64,000 nt of DNA from the NCBI GenBank assembly GCA_018402155.1, contig JAGYJG010000001.1:1531001-1595000 (forward strand), in the 5' to 3' direction. Made by a program: the position numbers and the translations under genes. Position 1 is the stretch's first letter, and the number at the start of each line of letters is the position of its first letter. The notes beneath the pieces are model-generated. The model was not told the DNA's origin, did no database searches, and worked only from the letters and a program-made list of their open reading frames with translations. The DNA is from Bacteroidia bacterium (GTDB lineage: Bacteria > Bacteroidota > Bacteroidia > NS11-12g > UBA9320). This document shows, piece by piece, positions 1 through 9,237 of this stretch.

Positions 1-344
1 TCTTTTTGTACGGAATGAATTTGTTTTTCGTGCTTTTTGCACGCGAAATATACAAGGATATTATTTCACACAAAGGAGACATATTGCTAGGATATGATAG
101 TATAGCAACGCAAGCTGGCTTAAATCCAAGTAAGCGTATTTTTCAGGTAATTTTAATATCTAGCATCATTGTAGATGCTTTGTTTTTATGGGTTCATACC
201 AAGCCAGAATTGTTTTATGTACTGGGCGCTATAGCTCTAATTAAAACACTAATGCTCGTTTTTATAGAACATAAACTGGAATCTGTTCACCGTCTTCTAC
301 AGTTGGCTATTTTGCTTTTTATTTTGGGTATTGTGTGGCTATAG
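1..344 (+). CDS. UbiA-family prenyltransferase, C-terminal fragment
   Basis: The reading frame is open to the left edge, so this is the 3' end of a longer gene. The visible part has an AREIYKDI-x4-GD-x3-GYDSIA segment, which resembles the second conserved region of UbiA-type enzymes (REIIKDIEDxxGD-x2-AG), followed by about three hydrophobic segments. Such enzymes transfer polyprenyl groups to quinone, haem or lipid acceptors at the inner membrane. The acceptor cannot be told from this fragment. The gene ends tail to tail with the next gene: its TAG and the opposing TAG lie in one CTATAG palindrome. Confidence 0.6.
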   Translation, partial: FLYGMNLFFVLFAREIYKDIISHKGDILLGYDSIATQAGLNPSKRIFQVILISSIIVDALFLWVHTKPELFYVLGAIALIKTLMLVFIEHKLESVHRLLQLAILLFILGIVWL

Positions 345-1235
345 TTGAGCCATCAAAATGCCTATTCCCTGTTCAAAAGAATGGGGATTATAACCCAAAA
401 CAGCTCTACTTTTTTTCAAATCAAAGCCTGTTATAGGGGGTCGCTTAGCTGGCTGGTTTAGGGTTTCGCTGGTTACTTTATTTATTATGGACTTGTCTAA
501 GTCAAAATAATCCGCTACACGTTCTACAATTTCAACTATACTCATTTGGTCTCTTCCACTAATATTAAATATACCTTCCGCCTCATTTTGCTCTATCAAT
601 TGACACCCTTTTGCCAAATCTTCAGCTAAAGTAGGGCTACGCACCTGATCATTTACGACATTTATGGATTTCCCTTTTTCTAAAGCACCTTTGGCCCAAA
701 GTATAATATTACTTCTGCTCATATCGTGAACCACCCCATATACCAACACGGTGCGTGCTATACTCCACTTTTGGGACTGATTTTTTATCATATTCTCCGC
801 CGCCAACTTAGTCTCACCATAATAACTTATTGGGTTTGGCTCATCGTCTTCGGTATAAGGACCGTTTTGGCCATCAAAGATAAAATCTGTACTTAAATGA
901 ATTAAATGTGCACCTACCTCGTTGGCTGCCTCTACCACGTATTCTACTGCATCTACATTTAGTCGCTCTGCGCCCTCTCGGTCTTTTTCACACTCGTCTA
1001 CATTAGTCATTGCGGCAGTGTGAATTACAGTATGTGGTTGATATTTTGTTATTACATCCATCACATTTCGCACGTCTGATACATCCATTGTTGCATAGAT
1101 ATAGCCTTTTTTTGTGGGATATCTGTTATTTCCTCTTGAAGTGGCTATAAGTTCTACCCCTTCAGTTTGCACGTATAGATCTATCAGTTTTTGTCCAAGC
1201 AGTCCGTTACTTCCGGTTATTAGTATTTTTTTCAT
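339..1235 (-). CDS. RmlD-like NAD(P)-dependent sugar-nucleotide reductase
   Basis: 298 residues, extended short-chain dehydrogenase fold. A Rossmann motif GSNGLLG sits at residues 8-14, the STDFIFDG strand at 115-122 holds the catalytic Ser/Thr-Asp, and Tyr139-x3-Lys143 is the catalytic pair. The overall pattern (STDFIFDG, YYGETKLAAE, VRSPTLAEDLA) is that of RmlD/dTDP-4-dehydrorhamnose reductase, which makes the last step to dTDP-L-rhamnose. No rmlA, B or C is beside it, so the exact substrate is an inference. The start overlaps the end of the upstream GSCFA gene by 4 bp, so the two are probably co-transcribed and coupled. Confidence 0.8.
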   Translation of the reverse strand: MKKILITGSNGLLGQKLIDLYVQTEGVELIATSRGNNRYPTKKGYIYATMDVSDVRNVMDVITKYQPHTVIHTAAMTNVDECEKDREGAERLNVDAVEYVVEAANEVGAHLIHLSTDFIFDGQNGPYTEDDEPNPISYYGETKLAAENMIKNQSQKWSIARTVLVYGVVHDMSRSNIILWAKGALEKGKSINVVNDQVRSPTLAEDLAKGCQLIEQNEAEGIFNISGRDQMSIVEIVERVADYFDLDKSIINKVTSETLNQPAKRPPITGFDLKKSRAVLGYNPHSFEQGIGILMAQL

Positions 1236-2188
1236 ATCAAATTCAAAAAAGGATATTTGCTCATTAAGTTCTTTCGTAAGTCTTCGACTTTTTGCTCGTG
1301 CAGCAGAGGATCTACCTTAGGCCTATGCGCTACTAATTTATTGTATTTTTGAATTTTGGTGAGCGTAGTCAATGTTTCTTCAGAAAAATAAGTTTCACAA
1401 AACTGTTGCCAAATATAGATTTCTGCTTGTTCCGTAGGGTGCATCATATCTTCCTTTGCAAAACGGTAATCACGCAATTCGTCCATAAAAATCTCGTATG
1501 CAGGAAAATACAATTGCTTCGGATTGTTTATCAATATGTGGTGTATGGCAGCAAGTAAGGTTGACTTACTTCTACTGCTCTGTATTACTCCGCTGCGTAA
1601 ATGGCGTATAGGACTTAGCGTCCAGATGAGTTGAGTTTTATTATTTATTTTGGAAATACTATCTGTTATACGTTGCAAACTTTCCGTTATTTCTGCAAAA
1701 CTAAGTTGTCTTTGTTCAAAATAGTGACTAGATAACTTATGGCAGTTGGCTACTACTTGCTGCTCGCAGGTAAAAACCAATGAAGTCCCCAAAGTAATTA
1801 TAACCACATCCGCTTGTTCCAAATCAGTTCGGGTTTTAGAAAGTAGCTGATTGCTGTATGTTACGGCATCATCGTCGTTTTTATATTTAAAATCTCCGTG
1901 ATGCTCCCAAGAGAAGTATTTTTTATGCTTCTGGAAGTCAATATTTTGATAGCCTATACTAAGTGCACAACGTTCTAAAATACGTGCTATACTGATAGGA
2001 TTATAAAGAATTCCGAAAGGGTTGGAAGATACTAATAATCCATGTGCAGACATTCGCATAGCTTGATTAGCTGCAAAACAAGAGCCCATCGTAAAAAAAG
2101 ATGGCCAAACTTTTGGCAGTGTTTGTTTGGGTATATTGAAGTCTATTTTTAGTTTCAATGTGGGGTCAAATTTAATACGTATTTTCAC
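1232..2188 (-). CDS. GSCFA domain protein (SGNH-hydrolase-like)
   Basis: 318 residues. The name motif GSCFA is at residues 35-39, in the position of the nucleophile block of SGNH/GDSL hydrolases. Later conserved pieces include an ITLGTS strand, a TLSPIRH segment and a C-terminal DMMHPTEQAE block, where Asp and His would complete a catalytic set. GSCFA proteins are common in Bacteroidota and proteobacteria, often near glycan genes. Their substrate is not established; an esterase acting on a glycan is a reasonable guess. No signal peptide is seen. It is the first gene of a two-gene unit with the RmlD-like reductase, overlapping it by 4 bp (ATGA type). Confidence 0.8.
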   Translation of the reverse strand: MKIRIKFDPTLKLKIDFNIPKQTLPKVWPSFFTMGSCFAANQAMRMSAHGLLVSSNPFGILYNPISIARILERCALSIGYQNIDFQKHKKYFSWEHHGDFKYKNDDDAVTYSNQLLSKTRTDLEQADVVIITLGTSLVFTCEQQVVANCHKLSSHYFEQRQLSFAEITESLQRITDSISKINNKTQLIWTLSPIRHLRSGVIQSSRSKSTLLAAIHHILINNPKQLYFPAYEIFMDELRDYRFAKEDMMHPTEQAEIYIWQQFCETYFSEETLTTLTKIQKYNKLVAHRPKVDPLLHEQKVEDLRKNLMSKYPFLNLI

Positions 2189-2613
2189 ATCTCACTTTGG
2201 ACCTTCCATTCTACTCGTGTTTAGCAATGACTTCACCATAAAAAATGCCACATCGCAAAGAAAAATGGTTAATAGCGGGCTAGTTAAACATGTTTTAAGA
2301 TAAATAGACTCTGTAAACAATGGAAAAAACAAATTAAGTATCCTAAAACCAAACAGAGTTTTTTATAAAAAAACCACTTTAAATTATGGATCAAAAATTT
2401 TACAGACAGTTTCGATGGTATGTCATAAATGGGGTATCCTAGATAGACCAAAAAATGTTATCGTAAATTGCTACGATGTAATATAAATAAGCTCAAAATG
2501 ACAAGAGATAATCTATGGTTCGGCACAAAAAGTGACTAGGAAAACCTAGCAAGAAAAATCCTCTAGGGTATTAAAACCTTAGAGGATTTTTTATGTTACC
2601 GTTTTATACCTAC
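2189..2613. other. intergenic region with terminator and small dyads
   Basis: 425 bp between two minus-strand genes. It contains a good intrinsic terminator (2554-2592, listed separately), a short hairpin CTAGG-AAAA-CCTAG (2536-2549) and an inverted repeat ATCGTA-n6-TACGAT (2460-2477). No TAnnTTTG promoter could be placed with confidence in front of the GSCFA gene. I see no convincing coding sequence. Confidence 0.5.
2554..2592 (-). terminator. intrinsic terminator of the lipoprotein gene
   Basis: An inverted repeat pairs AATCCTCTA-GG with CC-TTAGAGGATT (one-base bulge), with a loop of about nine bases. Read on the minus strand it ends in a run of five T, 22 bp after the stop codon of the gene at 2614-3426. 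A-runs on the other flank mean it could also work in the opposite direction. Confidence 0.75.
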
Positions 2614-3426
2614 CTACTTGCAGTTATACTCAAAAGTGTAATCCGTTTTCATACCAAAGACTGTTTCCTGACTAGTCAATGGATATTCATTATCATTGTA
2701 CGCATAAACCGTGGTATAAGGCAATTTTATTTCTTGTCCATTAAAATTTGCTACGACATTAGCAGAAACTATATTTTGCTTTATAACTGCTGTGGGATTA
2801 AATTCATCCTCAAATGCAAAGGCCACACTGCTATTGTAAGGATTTTTCTTTCCGTCAAAAACAAAATCAGTAACTTCTAAATCAGTAGAAAACGACTCGT
2901 TTTCAGCGTTATAATTGTCTGTAACCACGGAGCTAAGCACTCCATTAGTATATACTAAAGTAGTTATGTCTCTCAAAACGGCATTACCCATATCATCATA
3001 AAAGCTATTTTCAACTTTGGTCACATTTCCGTTAGCAGACGTTATGACGGTAAAGTAAACGGGCTCTCCGTCATCGACAATATTGATGCGTGTAGGATAA
3101 TCGCTTGCATTTTCATACAAAAAGGTAGAAACTACACCATCTGAAGTTGCCGAGGTCAATTTACCATCGGTATATTCATATGTAGTCACATAGCTGTCTC
3201 CATCTTCTACTGCAGTAGCCTTTATAAGTTGTTTTTCGGCATTATACTCGTAGGTTGTTGAAACTGAGCCATCGTCAGATACCTCTGTTATTTTGGTTGG
3301 ATAGCATTGCACTACTACTATATCTGCAGGTTTAGTGACTTCGTCTTCATCTTCTGTACAACTAGAAAACGTGCCTAAACCTGCACCTAGTACAAGTATG
3401 AGCATAGTTTTGAATGAATAGTTCAT
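2614..3426 (-). CDS. secreted lipoprotein with YD-repeat-like strands
   Basis: 270 residues. The N-terminus is a lipoprotein signal peptide with lipobox FSSC, placing the lipidated cysteine at residue 23, followed by the acidic TEDEDE stretch typical of surface-exposed Bacteroidota lipoproteins. The body is made of imperfect repeats such as TTYEYNAEKQLIKAT and TTYEYTDGKLTSAT, which resemble the YD/RHS-type beta-strand repeats of many Bacteroidota lipoproteins of unknown role. I do not assign a function. It is single, with its own terminator downstream, and is divergent from miaB. Confidence 0.7.
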   Translation of the reverse strand: MNYSFKTMLILVLGAGLGTFSSCTEDEDEVTKPADIVVVQCYPTKITEVSDDGSVSTTYEYNAEKQLIKATAVEDGDSYVTTYEYTDGKLTSATSDGVVSTFLYENASDYPTRINIVDDGEPVYFTVITSANGNVTKVENSFYDDMGNAVLRDITTLVYTNGVLSSVVTDNYNAENESFSTDLEVTDFVFDGKKNPYNSSVAFAFEDEFNPTAVIKQNIVSANVVANFNGQEIKLPYTTVYAYNDNEYPLTSQETVFGMKTDYTFEYNCK

Positions 3427-3508
3427 TGATTAAAATAAATTTTTATTGAGCGAAGGTCGTATTTTAAATGATATAAAATATCATGTAGATGTAATTTGAA
3501 TCGATGCT

Positions 3509-3516
3509 TACCTTTG
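3509..3516 (+). promoter_or_regulatory. -7 promoter element TACCTTTG before miaB
   Basis: Exact match to the Bacteroidota TAnnTTTG box, seven bases before the TTG start of miaB. No matching -33 TTG is at the usual distance. If used, the transcript would have almost no leader. Confidence 0.5.
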
Positions 3517-3523
3517 CACAGCT

Positions 3524-4912
3524 TTGGTAGAGATACAACAACAAACGAAACGAAAATTATACATCGAAAGTTATGGCTGCGCCATGAATTTTGCAGATAG
3601 CGAAGTAGTAGCGTCTATAATGGCAGAAGTGGGTATAGAAACAACCAATGATGAAATGGAGGCTGACATCATATTTATCAACACCTGCTCTATACGCGAC
3701 AATGCGGAGCAAAAAATAAGACACCGTTTGAAACACCTGCGGCACAATAAAAAGCACAAAAAAGAGCTCACTATAGGCGTACTTGGCTGTATGGCAGAGC
3801 GCCTTAAAAAACAACTGCTAGAAGAGGAAAAGCTTGTAGATATAGTAGCAGGACCAGACGCCTACAAAGAACTGCCAATACTCCTCAGAGAGGTAGAAAG
3901 TGGACATAAAGCTATCAATGTTATGTTAAGTCTTGAGGAAACCTATGCCGAGATACAACCTACCCGACTAAATAGCAACGGGGTAACAGCATTTATCTCT
4001 ATCACTCGTGGATGTGATAACATGTGTAGCTTTTGCGTGGTACCATTTACCCGTGGACGCGAACGCAGCAGAAACCCTGAAAGCATTGTTGCAGAGGCTA
4101 AAGATCTAGTAAGCAAGGGGTACAAAGAAGTCACTCTTTTGGGGCAAAATGTGGACTCATACTTATGGTACGGAGGAGGAGCTAGAAAAGATTTTGATAA
4201 ATTAACCATAGAAGAAAAAGAGAATAGCATCTCTTTTGCCAACTTACTTGAAATGGTGGCTAAGGTAGACCCATTGCTCAGGGTAAGATTTTCTACTTCG
4301 CATCCAAAAGATATTCACGACGAAGTACTTTATGTAATGAAAAAATATGACAATGTTGCCAAACATATCCATTTTCCAGCACAGAGCGGCAGTACCAGAA
4401 TACTCGAAAAAATGAACCGGACATACACCCGCGAATGGTATAATATGAAATATGCGCGCATAAAGGAAGTACTCCCCCAATGTGGTGTAAGTTGCGATAT
4501 CATAACTGGGTTTTGCTCAGAAACAGAAGAAGACCATAAAGACACATTAGACCTAATGCGCAAATGTGAATTTGAATTTAGTTATATGTATTTTTATAGT
4601 GAACGCCCAGGTACACTTGCAGCTAGAAAGTTTGAAGACGACATACCAGAAGAAATTAAAAAAAGACGACTAACCGAGGTTATAGAAGTGCAACACGAAG
4701 TTTCGCGCAGGCTAAATGCTGCACAAGTCGGAAAAATACATCGTGTGCTGATAGAGATGCAAAGCAAAAAAAACACCGATGAATGGATGGGGCGAAATGA
4801 GCAAAATATCAAAGTGATTTTCCCTAAAGATCACTATACTATGGGTGACTACGTAGACGTACGCATAGAAAGAAGCACCACCACTAGCTTGATAGGCGTG
4901 GGCATTTCGTAA
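3524..4912 (+). CDS. miaB: tRNA-2-methylthio-N6-dimethylallyladenosine synthase MiaB
   Basis: 462 residues. MiaB is a radical-SAM methylthiotransferase that converts i6A37 to ms2i6A37 in tRNAs reading codons that begin with U. The N-terminal UPF0004 domain carries the three cluster-binding cysteines Cys19 (SYGCAMN), Cys55 (NTCSIRDNA) and Cys89 (GCMAERL). The radical-SAM cluster motif CDNMCSFC gives Cys164, 168 and 171. A TRAM RNA-binding domain closes the protein. An in-frame stop at 3497 and no in-frame ATG before the conserved KLYIESYGC block leave TTG 3524 as the likely start. It is a single gene. Confidence 0.95.
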   Translation: MVEIQQQTKRKLYIESYGCAMNFADSEVVASIMAEVGIETTNDEMEADIIFINTCSIRDNAEQKIRHRLKHLRHNKKHKKELTIGVLGCMAERLKKQLLEEEKLVDIVAGPDAYKELPILLREVESGHKAINVMLSLEETYAEIQPTRLNSNGVTAFISITRGCDNMCSFCVVPFTRGRERSRNPESIVAEAKDLVSKGYKEVTLLGQNVDSYLWYGGGARKDFDKLTIEEKENSISFANLLEMVAKVDPLLRVRFSTSHPKDIHDEVLYVMKKYDNVAKHIHFPAQSGSTRILEKMNRTYTREWYNMKYARIKEVLPQCGVSCDIITGFCSETEEDHKDTLDLMRKCEFEFSYMYFYSERPGTLAARKFEDDIPEEIKKRRLTEVIEVQHEVSRRLNAAQVGKIHRVLIEMQSKKNTDEWMGRNEQNIKVIFPKDHYTMGDYVDVRIERSTTTSLIGVGIS

Positions 4913-5247
4913 TGAAGATTCAGCGATATTCCGCTATTCTATTTTCCTGATAAAATCCGTGGTACTATCTCTTATCTTGTACCAAAGAAAATATCTACTC
5001 GATATCAAAAATATAGTGCTAACACATAGGATATTGAATAGAGAATAATCAAATAGTGTACACTAATTGGCAAAAAAAACAATTGTGAAACTTTGAGTTT
5101 AACTCTGCTAATTAGCGAAATTTAGCAGAATTAAATTAAAAAGGAAACTAGCGCTAAAATGCTTTAATTCTGAGGATCCAAAAACAGCTTAGAGAAAGCC
5201 TTTATAAAATTATGTCCCAATCCTCTATTTCATTTTGCGTAAAAAGA
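4913..5247. other. convergent intergenic region
   Basis: 335 bp between the ends of miaB and the 802-residue gene. The only structure I see is an inverted repeat TCTGCTAA-n10-TTAGCAGA at 5104-5129, without a clear T-run on either side, so at best a weak bidirectional terminator. No coding signal. Confidence 0.4.
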
Positions 5248-7656
5248 TTAACCGTAGTATCCGTATCTAGGATACAAAAATTCTGAGCCAGTTATTTTTC
5301 CCAGACCTTCGGCATAATGTCTCATTGCCTCTACTAGACCCGGAATGAGTACATAGTTTTCATTTGAATCTATGGGAAAAAGGGCCTTCCAGCCATTGTA
5401 TGTTCCCAAACTAAGGTCAAAGTCTTGGAGCTGTTCATATAACCCTGTAATACGACCGCAGTAGGCTAATAGACCACTTGTATTGTAGTGGTAATTTTCT
5501 TCCACATTACGAGCATTTTTTAGTTTGAGTGTATTTATCGCTTTTCTAAAGCTAGGCTCATCGCTATACACATTTAGACTATCAGTTAGCCCTCCGGCAT
5601 AGGTCTTGGCAGTATTGAGCACGGCGTTTGGACGCAGGTCTACAAACCCATTATTGCACACTAACCAATTGATAAATTCTTCCCGATCAAGGCGATGTTC
5701 TAAACAAAGATTGTCTATCGCTTCAATCAAAGTATAGTTAGCTGTGAGCACAAGATCTAAAGGAGCAAAATAAGGACCAGCTAAAATCTGATCTTTACCT
5801 TCTGATGTTTTATAAATAATAGGAGTACCCAACGAGGTTATTGCTCTAACTGTTTGAGAAACAGCAGAGTGAAGTCCATTATAAAATATTTTTAAAAAGC
5901 CTTTCAACTCACCTTTAAATCCAGTGTAAGCGGCCATTTCTTCCACAGTATTTATAGCTAAAAGTGAAGTGAAATTCTCTGCCAAACCTACAATATCTTT
6001 GCTATATACCACAATATCTTCAAGAAGTAGCTTCGGAGTATTGGCGTCTACAAATTCCTTTACTTCCTTCTCTTTGTACTTGCTAGTAACTTTCTGGCTC
6101 ACGTACTTTGGGTTCAAGTTTTTGAGCTTGTGCATGAGCATCATAAGACCGTGTGTATGCAACTCAGCCTGGTGCTTACTACTACCAAGTTCCTGAAAAG
6201 CCTTTGTAGAGAATGCACTTGTTTGATATCTTCTAAACTCTTTACGATTATTGAGTAATGCAAATACCAAACTACTATTATCAGTTTGGGTATAGTAGCA
6301 TATTCCGTGTTTATCAAACCATGGTTTTTGCGGATCATCACCTAATAGTGCATTGCTTACCAGCACATGAGCAAGCTCCTCTTGTGAGGCAATTTTCATG
6401 TTCAGATATAGTGCATATGCATTGTCCAAAGAAAAAAGACCATTTTCACCACTTCTAAGTGCATAATTTACATTCAGACTAGGAATATTCTCTTTGGTGT
6501 TTCCAAAATTCATTTTAGATTTTTCTGCAGACCATCCATTGTTGCCAACCACTGGATGGCTAGCTGCAACGGGCAGTGCAGGAAAAATCTTATTGAGCAA
6601 GCGATCACCTTTTTTATCCTTTATCAAAGTGAGATCAAATGGGAGCTCATCATTTTCGTCTGCAAGTCTAAATTTACGACTCACCCCACTGCTGAGTGGC
6701 AGAGTACTGCTTTGGTAGATATAGTCTATACCAATAGCACTTGCAGTAACTAGACTTTTTAGTCCAAAATTGGAATATTGAATAGTAAGTTGATTAGCAT
6801 AAAACTGTTTTTCTTTGAGCAACGCACCCAAAGAAGAGTGCGCGTACCCCAACTTTATGACAGGTTCTCCATTGATAATTTGATACATACCCCCAACTGA
6901 GGTTGTGTGTGCCATAAGCACCTCTTCGGCATGGTTTTTCTTAATATCTCCAAAATCTTCGGCCAAGCCTTTAAGTATTTCTTTTTTAATGCTGCGTTCT
7001 ATACTTTTTTCGGTATCTCCTGCGCTTAGTCCGTGCTCGTCTAGCAATCTGTCTATATTTTCGAAATGATACGTTGCAACACTAGGAACTGGTATACCAC
7101 TAAAAACGGCCCTTATTTTTTCGTTGGATGCCATTCCTAAGTTTTGTTTTACCTGTTTTACAAAGGCCTCAAACGGGGAAGTTGTTTTACTTGCTTCACT
7201 TACCAAATATGCAATTTTCTCTTCCTTAGACCCTAAATTCTTTAACGCGGCATTTAAATCTGCTTGAAATTTGGGAACAGCCAGAAGCGTTTTAAAATGC
7301 AATTCCATAAAGCCGTCAAATAGCCAGATAGACTCATCACCAATTTCTGAGGTTTTCTCAAATCGTTGCTTACCAAATATTTGAAAAAGTTTACCACAAA
7401 ACTGTTCAATTTGTGCTTTATTTATGCCTGTTATTATCAGTTTGGGATGATAATGAGGAGCTTTTAAGCTAGCGTTCTTTATGTACACAAAACTTTCTAA
7501 AACTTCTATAACGGCTTGCCCACCGACAGCACCAGTGCCGCCAAAAAATATCATTTTATAGTCGAAGGGATTTACATCTTTTGCTACGGCCAGTTCCTTA
7601 AGTTTTAAAAAGAAAGATTGGTGTTTGTATTGTGTAAAATCGTCTTTACTCAGCAT
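5248..7656 (-). CDS. unrecognised 802-residue protein with Rossmann-like N-terminus
   Basis: A long, uninterrupted gene that I cannot assign to a family. A strand-loop MIFFGGTGAVGGQAV at residues 35-49 looks like a dinucleotide-binding Rossmann motif, and the preceding and following pattern fits the start of an NAD(P)-dependent enzyme. Later segments that look conserved are GIPVPSVATYHFENI (about 200), MAHTTSVGGMYQIINGEPVIKLG (about 250) and ASAIGIDYIYQSS. There is no signal peptide or clear membrane span, so it should be cytoplasmic. It stands alone behind its own promoter and is followed by miaB in convergent orientation, so context gives no clue. Confidence 0.85.
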   Translation of the reverse strand: MLSKDDFTQYKHQSFFLKLKELAVAKDVNPFDYKMIFFGGTGAVGGQAVIEVLESFVYIKNASLKAPHYHPKLIITGINKAQIEQFCGKLFQIFGKQRFEKTSEIGDESIWLFDGFMELHFKTLLAVPKFQADLNAALKNLGSKEEKIAYLVSEASKTTSPFEAFVKQVKQNLGMASNEKIRAVFSGIPVPSVATYHFENIDRLLDEHGLSAGDTEKSIERSIKKEILKGLAEDFGDIKKNHAEEVLMAHTTSVGGMYQIINGEPVIKLGYAHSSLGALLKEKQFYANQLTIQYSNFGLKSLVTASAIGIDYIYQSSTLPLSSGVSRKFRLADENDELPFDLTLIKDKKGDRLLNKIFPALPVAASHPVVGNNGWSAEKSKMNFGNTKENIPSLNVNYALRSGENGLFSLDNAYALYLNMKIASQEELAHVLVSNALLGDDPQKPWFDKHGICYYTQTDNSSLVFALLNNRKEFRRYQTSAFSTKAFQELGSSKHQAELHTHGLMMLMHKLKNLNPKYVSQKVTSKYKEKEVKEFVDANTPKLLLEDIVVYSKDIVGLAENFTSLLAINTVEEMAAYTGFKGELKGFLKIFYNGLHSAVSQTVRAITSLGTPIIYKTSEGKDQILAGPYFAPLDLVLTANYTLIEAIDNLCLEHRLDREEFINWLVCNNGFVDLRPNAVLNTAKTYAGGLTDSLNVYSDEPSFRKAINTLKLKNARNVEENYHYNTSGLLAYCGRITGLYEQLQDFDLSLGTYNGWKALFPIDSNENYVLIPGLVEAMRHYAEGLGKITGSEFLYPRYGYYG

Positions 7657-7682
7657 TTGGTATTTTGTATTCTTAGGTAACG

Positions 7683-7690
7683 CAAAGGTA
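7683..7690 (-). promoter_or_regulatory. -7 promoter element TACCTTTG for the 802-residue gene
   Basis: Exact TAnnTTTG box on the minus strand, followed by C as in many phylum promoters, 26 bases before the ATG at 7656. No convincing -33 TTG at 17-22 bp. Confidence 0.55.
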
Positions 7691-7805
7691 ACAAAAAGAA
7701 GCTCATTAATGCATAGTAAGCAACTGCAAATAAGCGCCTGAAAACCAATAGTCGGGAGTACTCAAAAAAGTAATGCTATCTGAAGACAGTTATATCGTGA
7801 GATTT

Positions 7806-7831
7806 TGTAGCAATAGCTTTAGATTGTTACA
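7806..7831 (-). terminator. possible hairpin after ftsZ
   Basis: TGTAGCAAT and ATTGTTACA pair over nine positions (one G-U) with an 8-base loop, 18 bases past the ftsZ stop. There is no T-run after it on the minus strand, so it may be a processing or stabilising hairpin rather than a terminator. Confidence 0.3.
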
Positions 7832-7848
7832 ATGAATTTTAAAAAAAA

Positions 7849-9225
7849 TCAATCAACATTATCATGCAGAAAAGAATTATTAGTACGTAATTCTGGCTTT
7901 TGCTCAGGCTCTTCAATAAGACTAGTTCGACTTATTTCAGTTTCCGAAGAGTGTGTTACCTCGTTTAAGTTAATTCCTTTTCTTTTGTATGCTGGAACAT
8001 TTTCTAATTCTTCGATTCCGTGCTCTTTTTTAGCAGTATCATTGAGCTCCTTGAGGTATTTCATGCGTTTCTTCATCTCTTCTACCTTCCTATTCGCTGA
8101 CTCCACTTCGTTCAACTCCTCTTCTGCCATTTGGTCAAAAATAGTCTTTTGCTTTAGCGCATCACGTTCATCTTTAGACATCTCATCTTCATTTACCTGC
8201 AAGGCACCCAAATCAAATTCTACATCATTAACTCCTTTAGAGGTTGTTTTATATCTATTTTCAGCCCTATTAAATCCAGTAGCTATGACAGTAACAGTGA
8301 GACCTCTGCCAAGTTTTTCATCAAAACATAACCCACACTTCAATGTAGCGTCTCTGCCAGCTTCATTTTGCAAAAACTCGTTAATTTGTGCATACTCATC
8401 CATGGTAGCTTCCTCCTCTCCGTAAGAAATATTAACCAATAAATCACTTGCACCTTGTATTCTATTGTCATCGAGCAACGGAGAATTTAGTGCTTGATTT
8501 ACCGCACGCATTGCACGGTCATCACCTTCGCTTAAACCCATACCCATAATAGATACGCCACTATCACTCATGGCAGTTTTTACATCTTCAAAATCTACAT
8601 TGATGCTTCCCGCTATAGTAATAATTTCTGCTATACCCTTTGCGGCTGTAGTGAGTACATTATCTGCGTGGCCAAAAGCTTTGCTGATGGGCAAATTACC
8701 ATATATCTCTTTAATACGATCGTTAGAAATAACCAAAAGGGAATCCACACTTTCGCGTATTTCTTCTATTCCGTGAAAAGCTGCGTCACACCGTCTACCG
8801 CCCTCAAAATTAAAAGGAGTGGTAACAATACCTACAGTAAGTATACCCATATCTTTTGCAGCTTTTGCAATTACAGGAGCTGCACCAGTACCCGTGCCAC
8901 CACCCATACCAGCAGTTACAAAAACCATTTGAGTATTTACACCAAGAGAATCAATAATATCCTTTATATTCTCTTCAGCAGCTTTTCTACCCACCTCAGG
9001 ATTGGAACCTGCACCTCTACCCTCGGTTAGCGCACTACCAATTTGTATTTTATTTGGAATCGGGCTATTTTCTAGCGCCTGCGAATCTGTATTGCAGATA
9101 AAAAAATCTACTCCTTCTATACCCTCTCTGTACATGTGGTTTACTGCGTTTCCGCCTCCACCTCCTACGCCTATTACTTTAATTATAGAGGATTTGTCTT
9201 TTGGTAATTCTACTGTAAAACTCAT
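7849..9225 (-). CDS. ftsZ: cell division GTPase FtsZ
   Basis: 458 residues. FtsZ polymerises at mid-cell into the Z ring and recruits the divisome. The N-terminal nucleotide-binding domain shows [14 protein letters not shown] near residue 18 and the tubulin signature [10 protein letters not shown] at 108-117; the NLDFADV-equivalent segment [15 protein letters not shown] and the T7-loop region follow. A charged, lysine/glutamate-rich linker of more than 100 residues leads to the tail FLHDNVD, the likely FtsA-binding peptide. It is the last gene of the dcw operon, 12 bp after ftsA. Confidence 0.97.
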   Translation of the reverse strand: MSFTVELPKDKSSIIKVIGVGGGGGNAVNHMYREGIEGVDFFICNTDSQALENSPIPNKIQIGSALTEGRGAGSNPEVGRKAAEENIKDIIDSLGVNTQMVFVTAGMGGGTGTGAAPVIAKAAKDMGILTVGIVTTPFNFEGGRRCDAAFHGIEEIRESVDSLLVISNDRIKEIYGNLPISKAFGHADNVLTTAAKGIAEIITIAGSINVDFEDVKTAMSDSGVSIMGMGLSEGDDRAMRAVNQALNSPLLDDNRIQGASDLLVNISYGEEEATMDEYAQINEFLQNEAGRDATLKCGLCFDEKLGRGLTVTVIATGFNRAENRYKTTSKGVNDVEFDLGALQVNEDEMSKDERDALKQKTIFDQMAEEELNEVESANRKVEEMKKRMKYLKELNDTAKKEHGIEELENVPAYKRKGINLNEVTHSSETEISRTSLIEEPEQKPELRTNNSFLHDNVD

Positions 9226-9237
9226 AATTGCCTTTTT

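Noticed and set aside
2308-2366. ACTCTGT...ACAGAGT followed by T-run as a terminator
   Set aside because: Seven-base stem with a 38-base loop is too weak, and it points toward the plus strand where no gene ends.
2593-2880. 95-codon plus-strand frame over the lipoprotein gene
   Set aside because: Antisense to a clear lipoprotein; starts inside the terminator; composition is not protein-like.
8668-9030. 120-codon open frame antisense to ftsZ
   Set aside because: Shadow of the ftsZ reading frame; no family pattern and no promoter or ribosome site.
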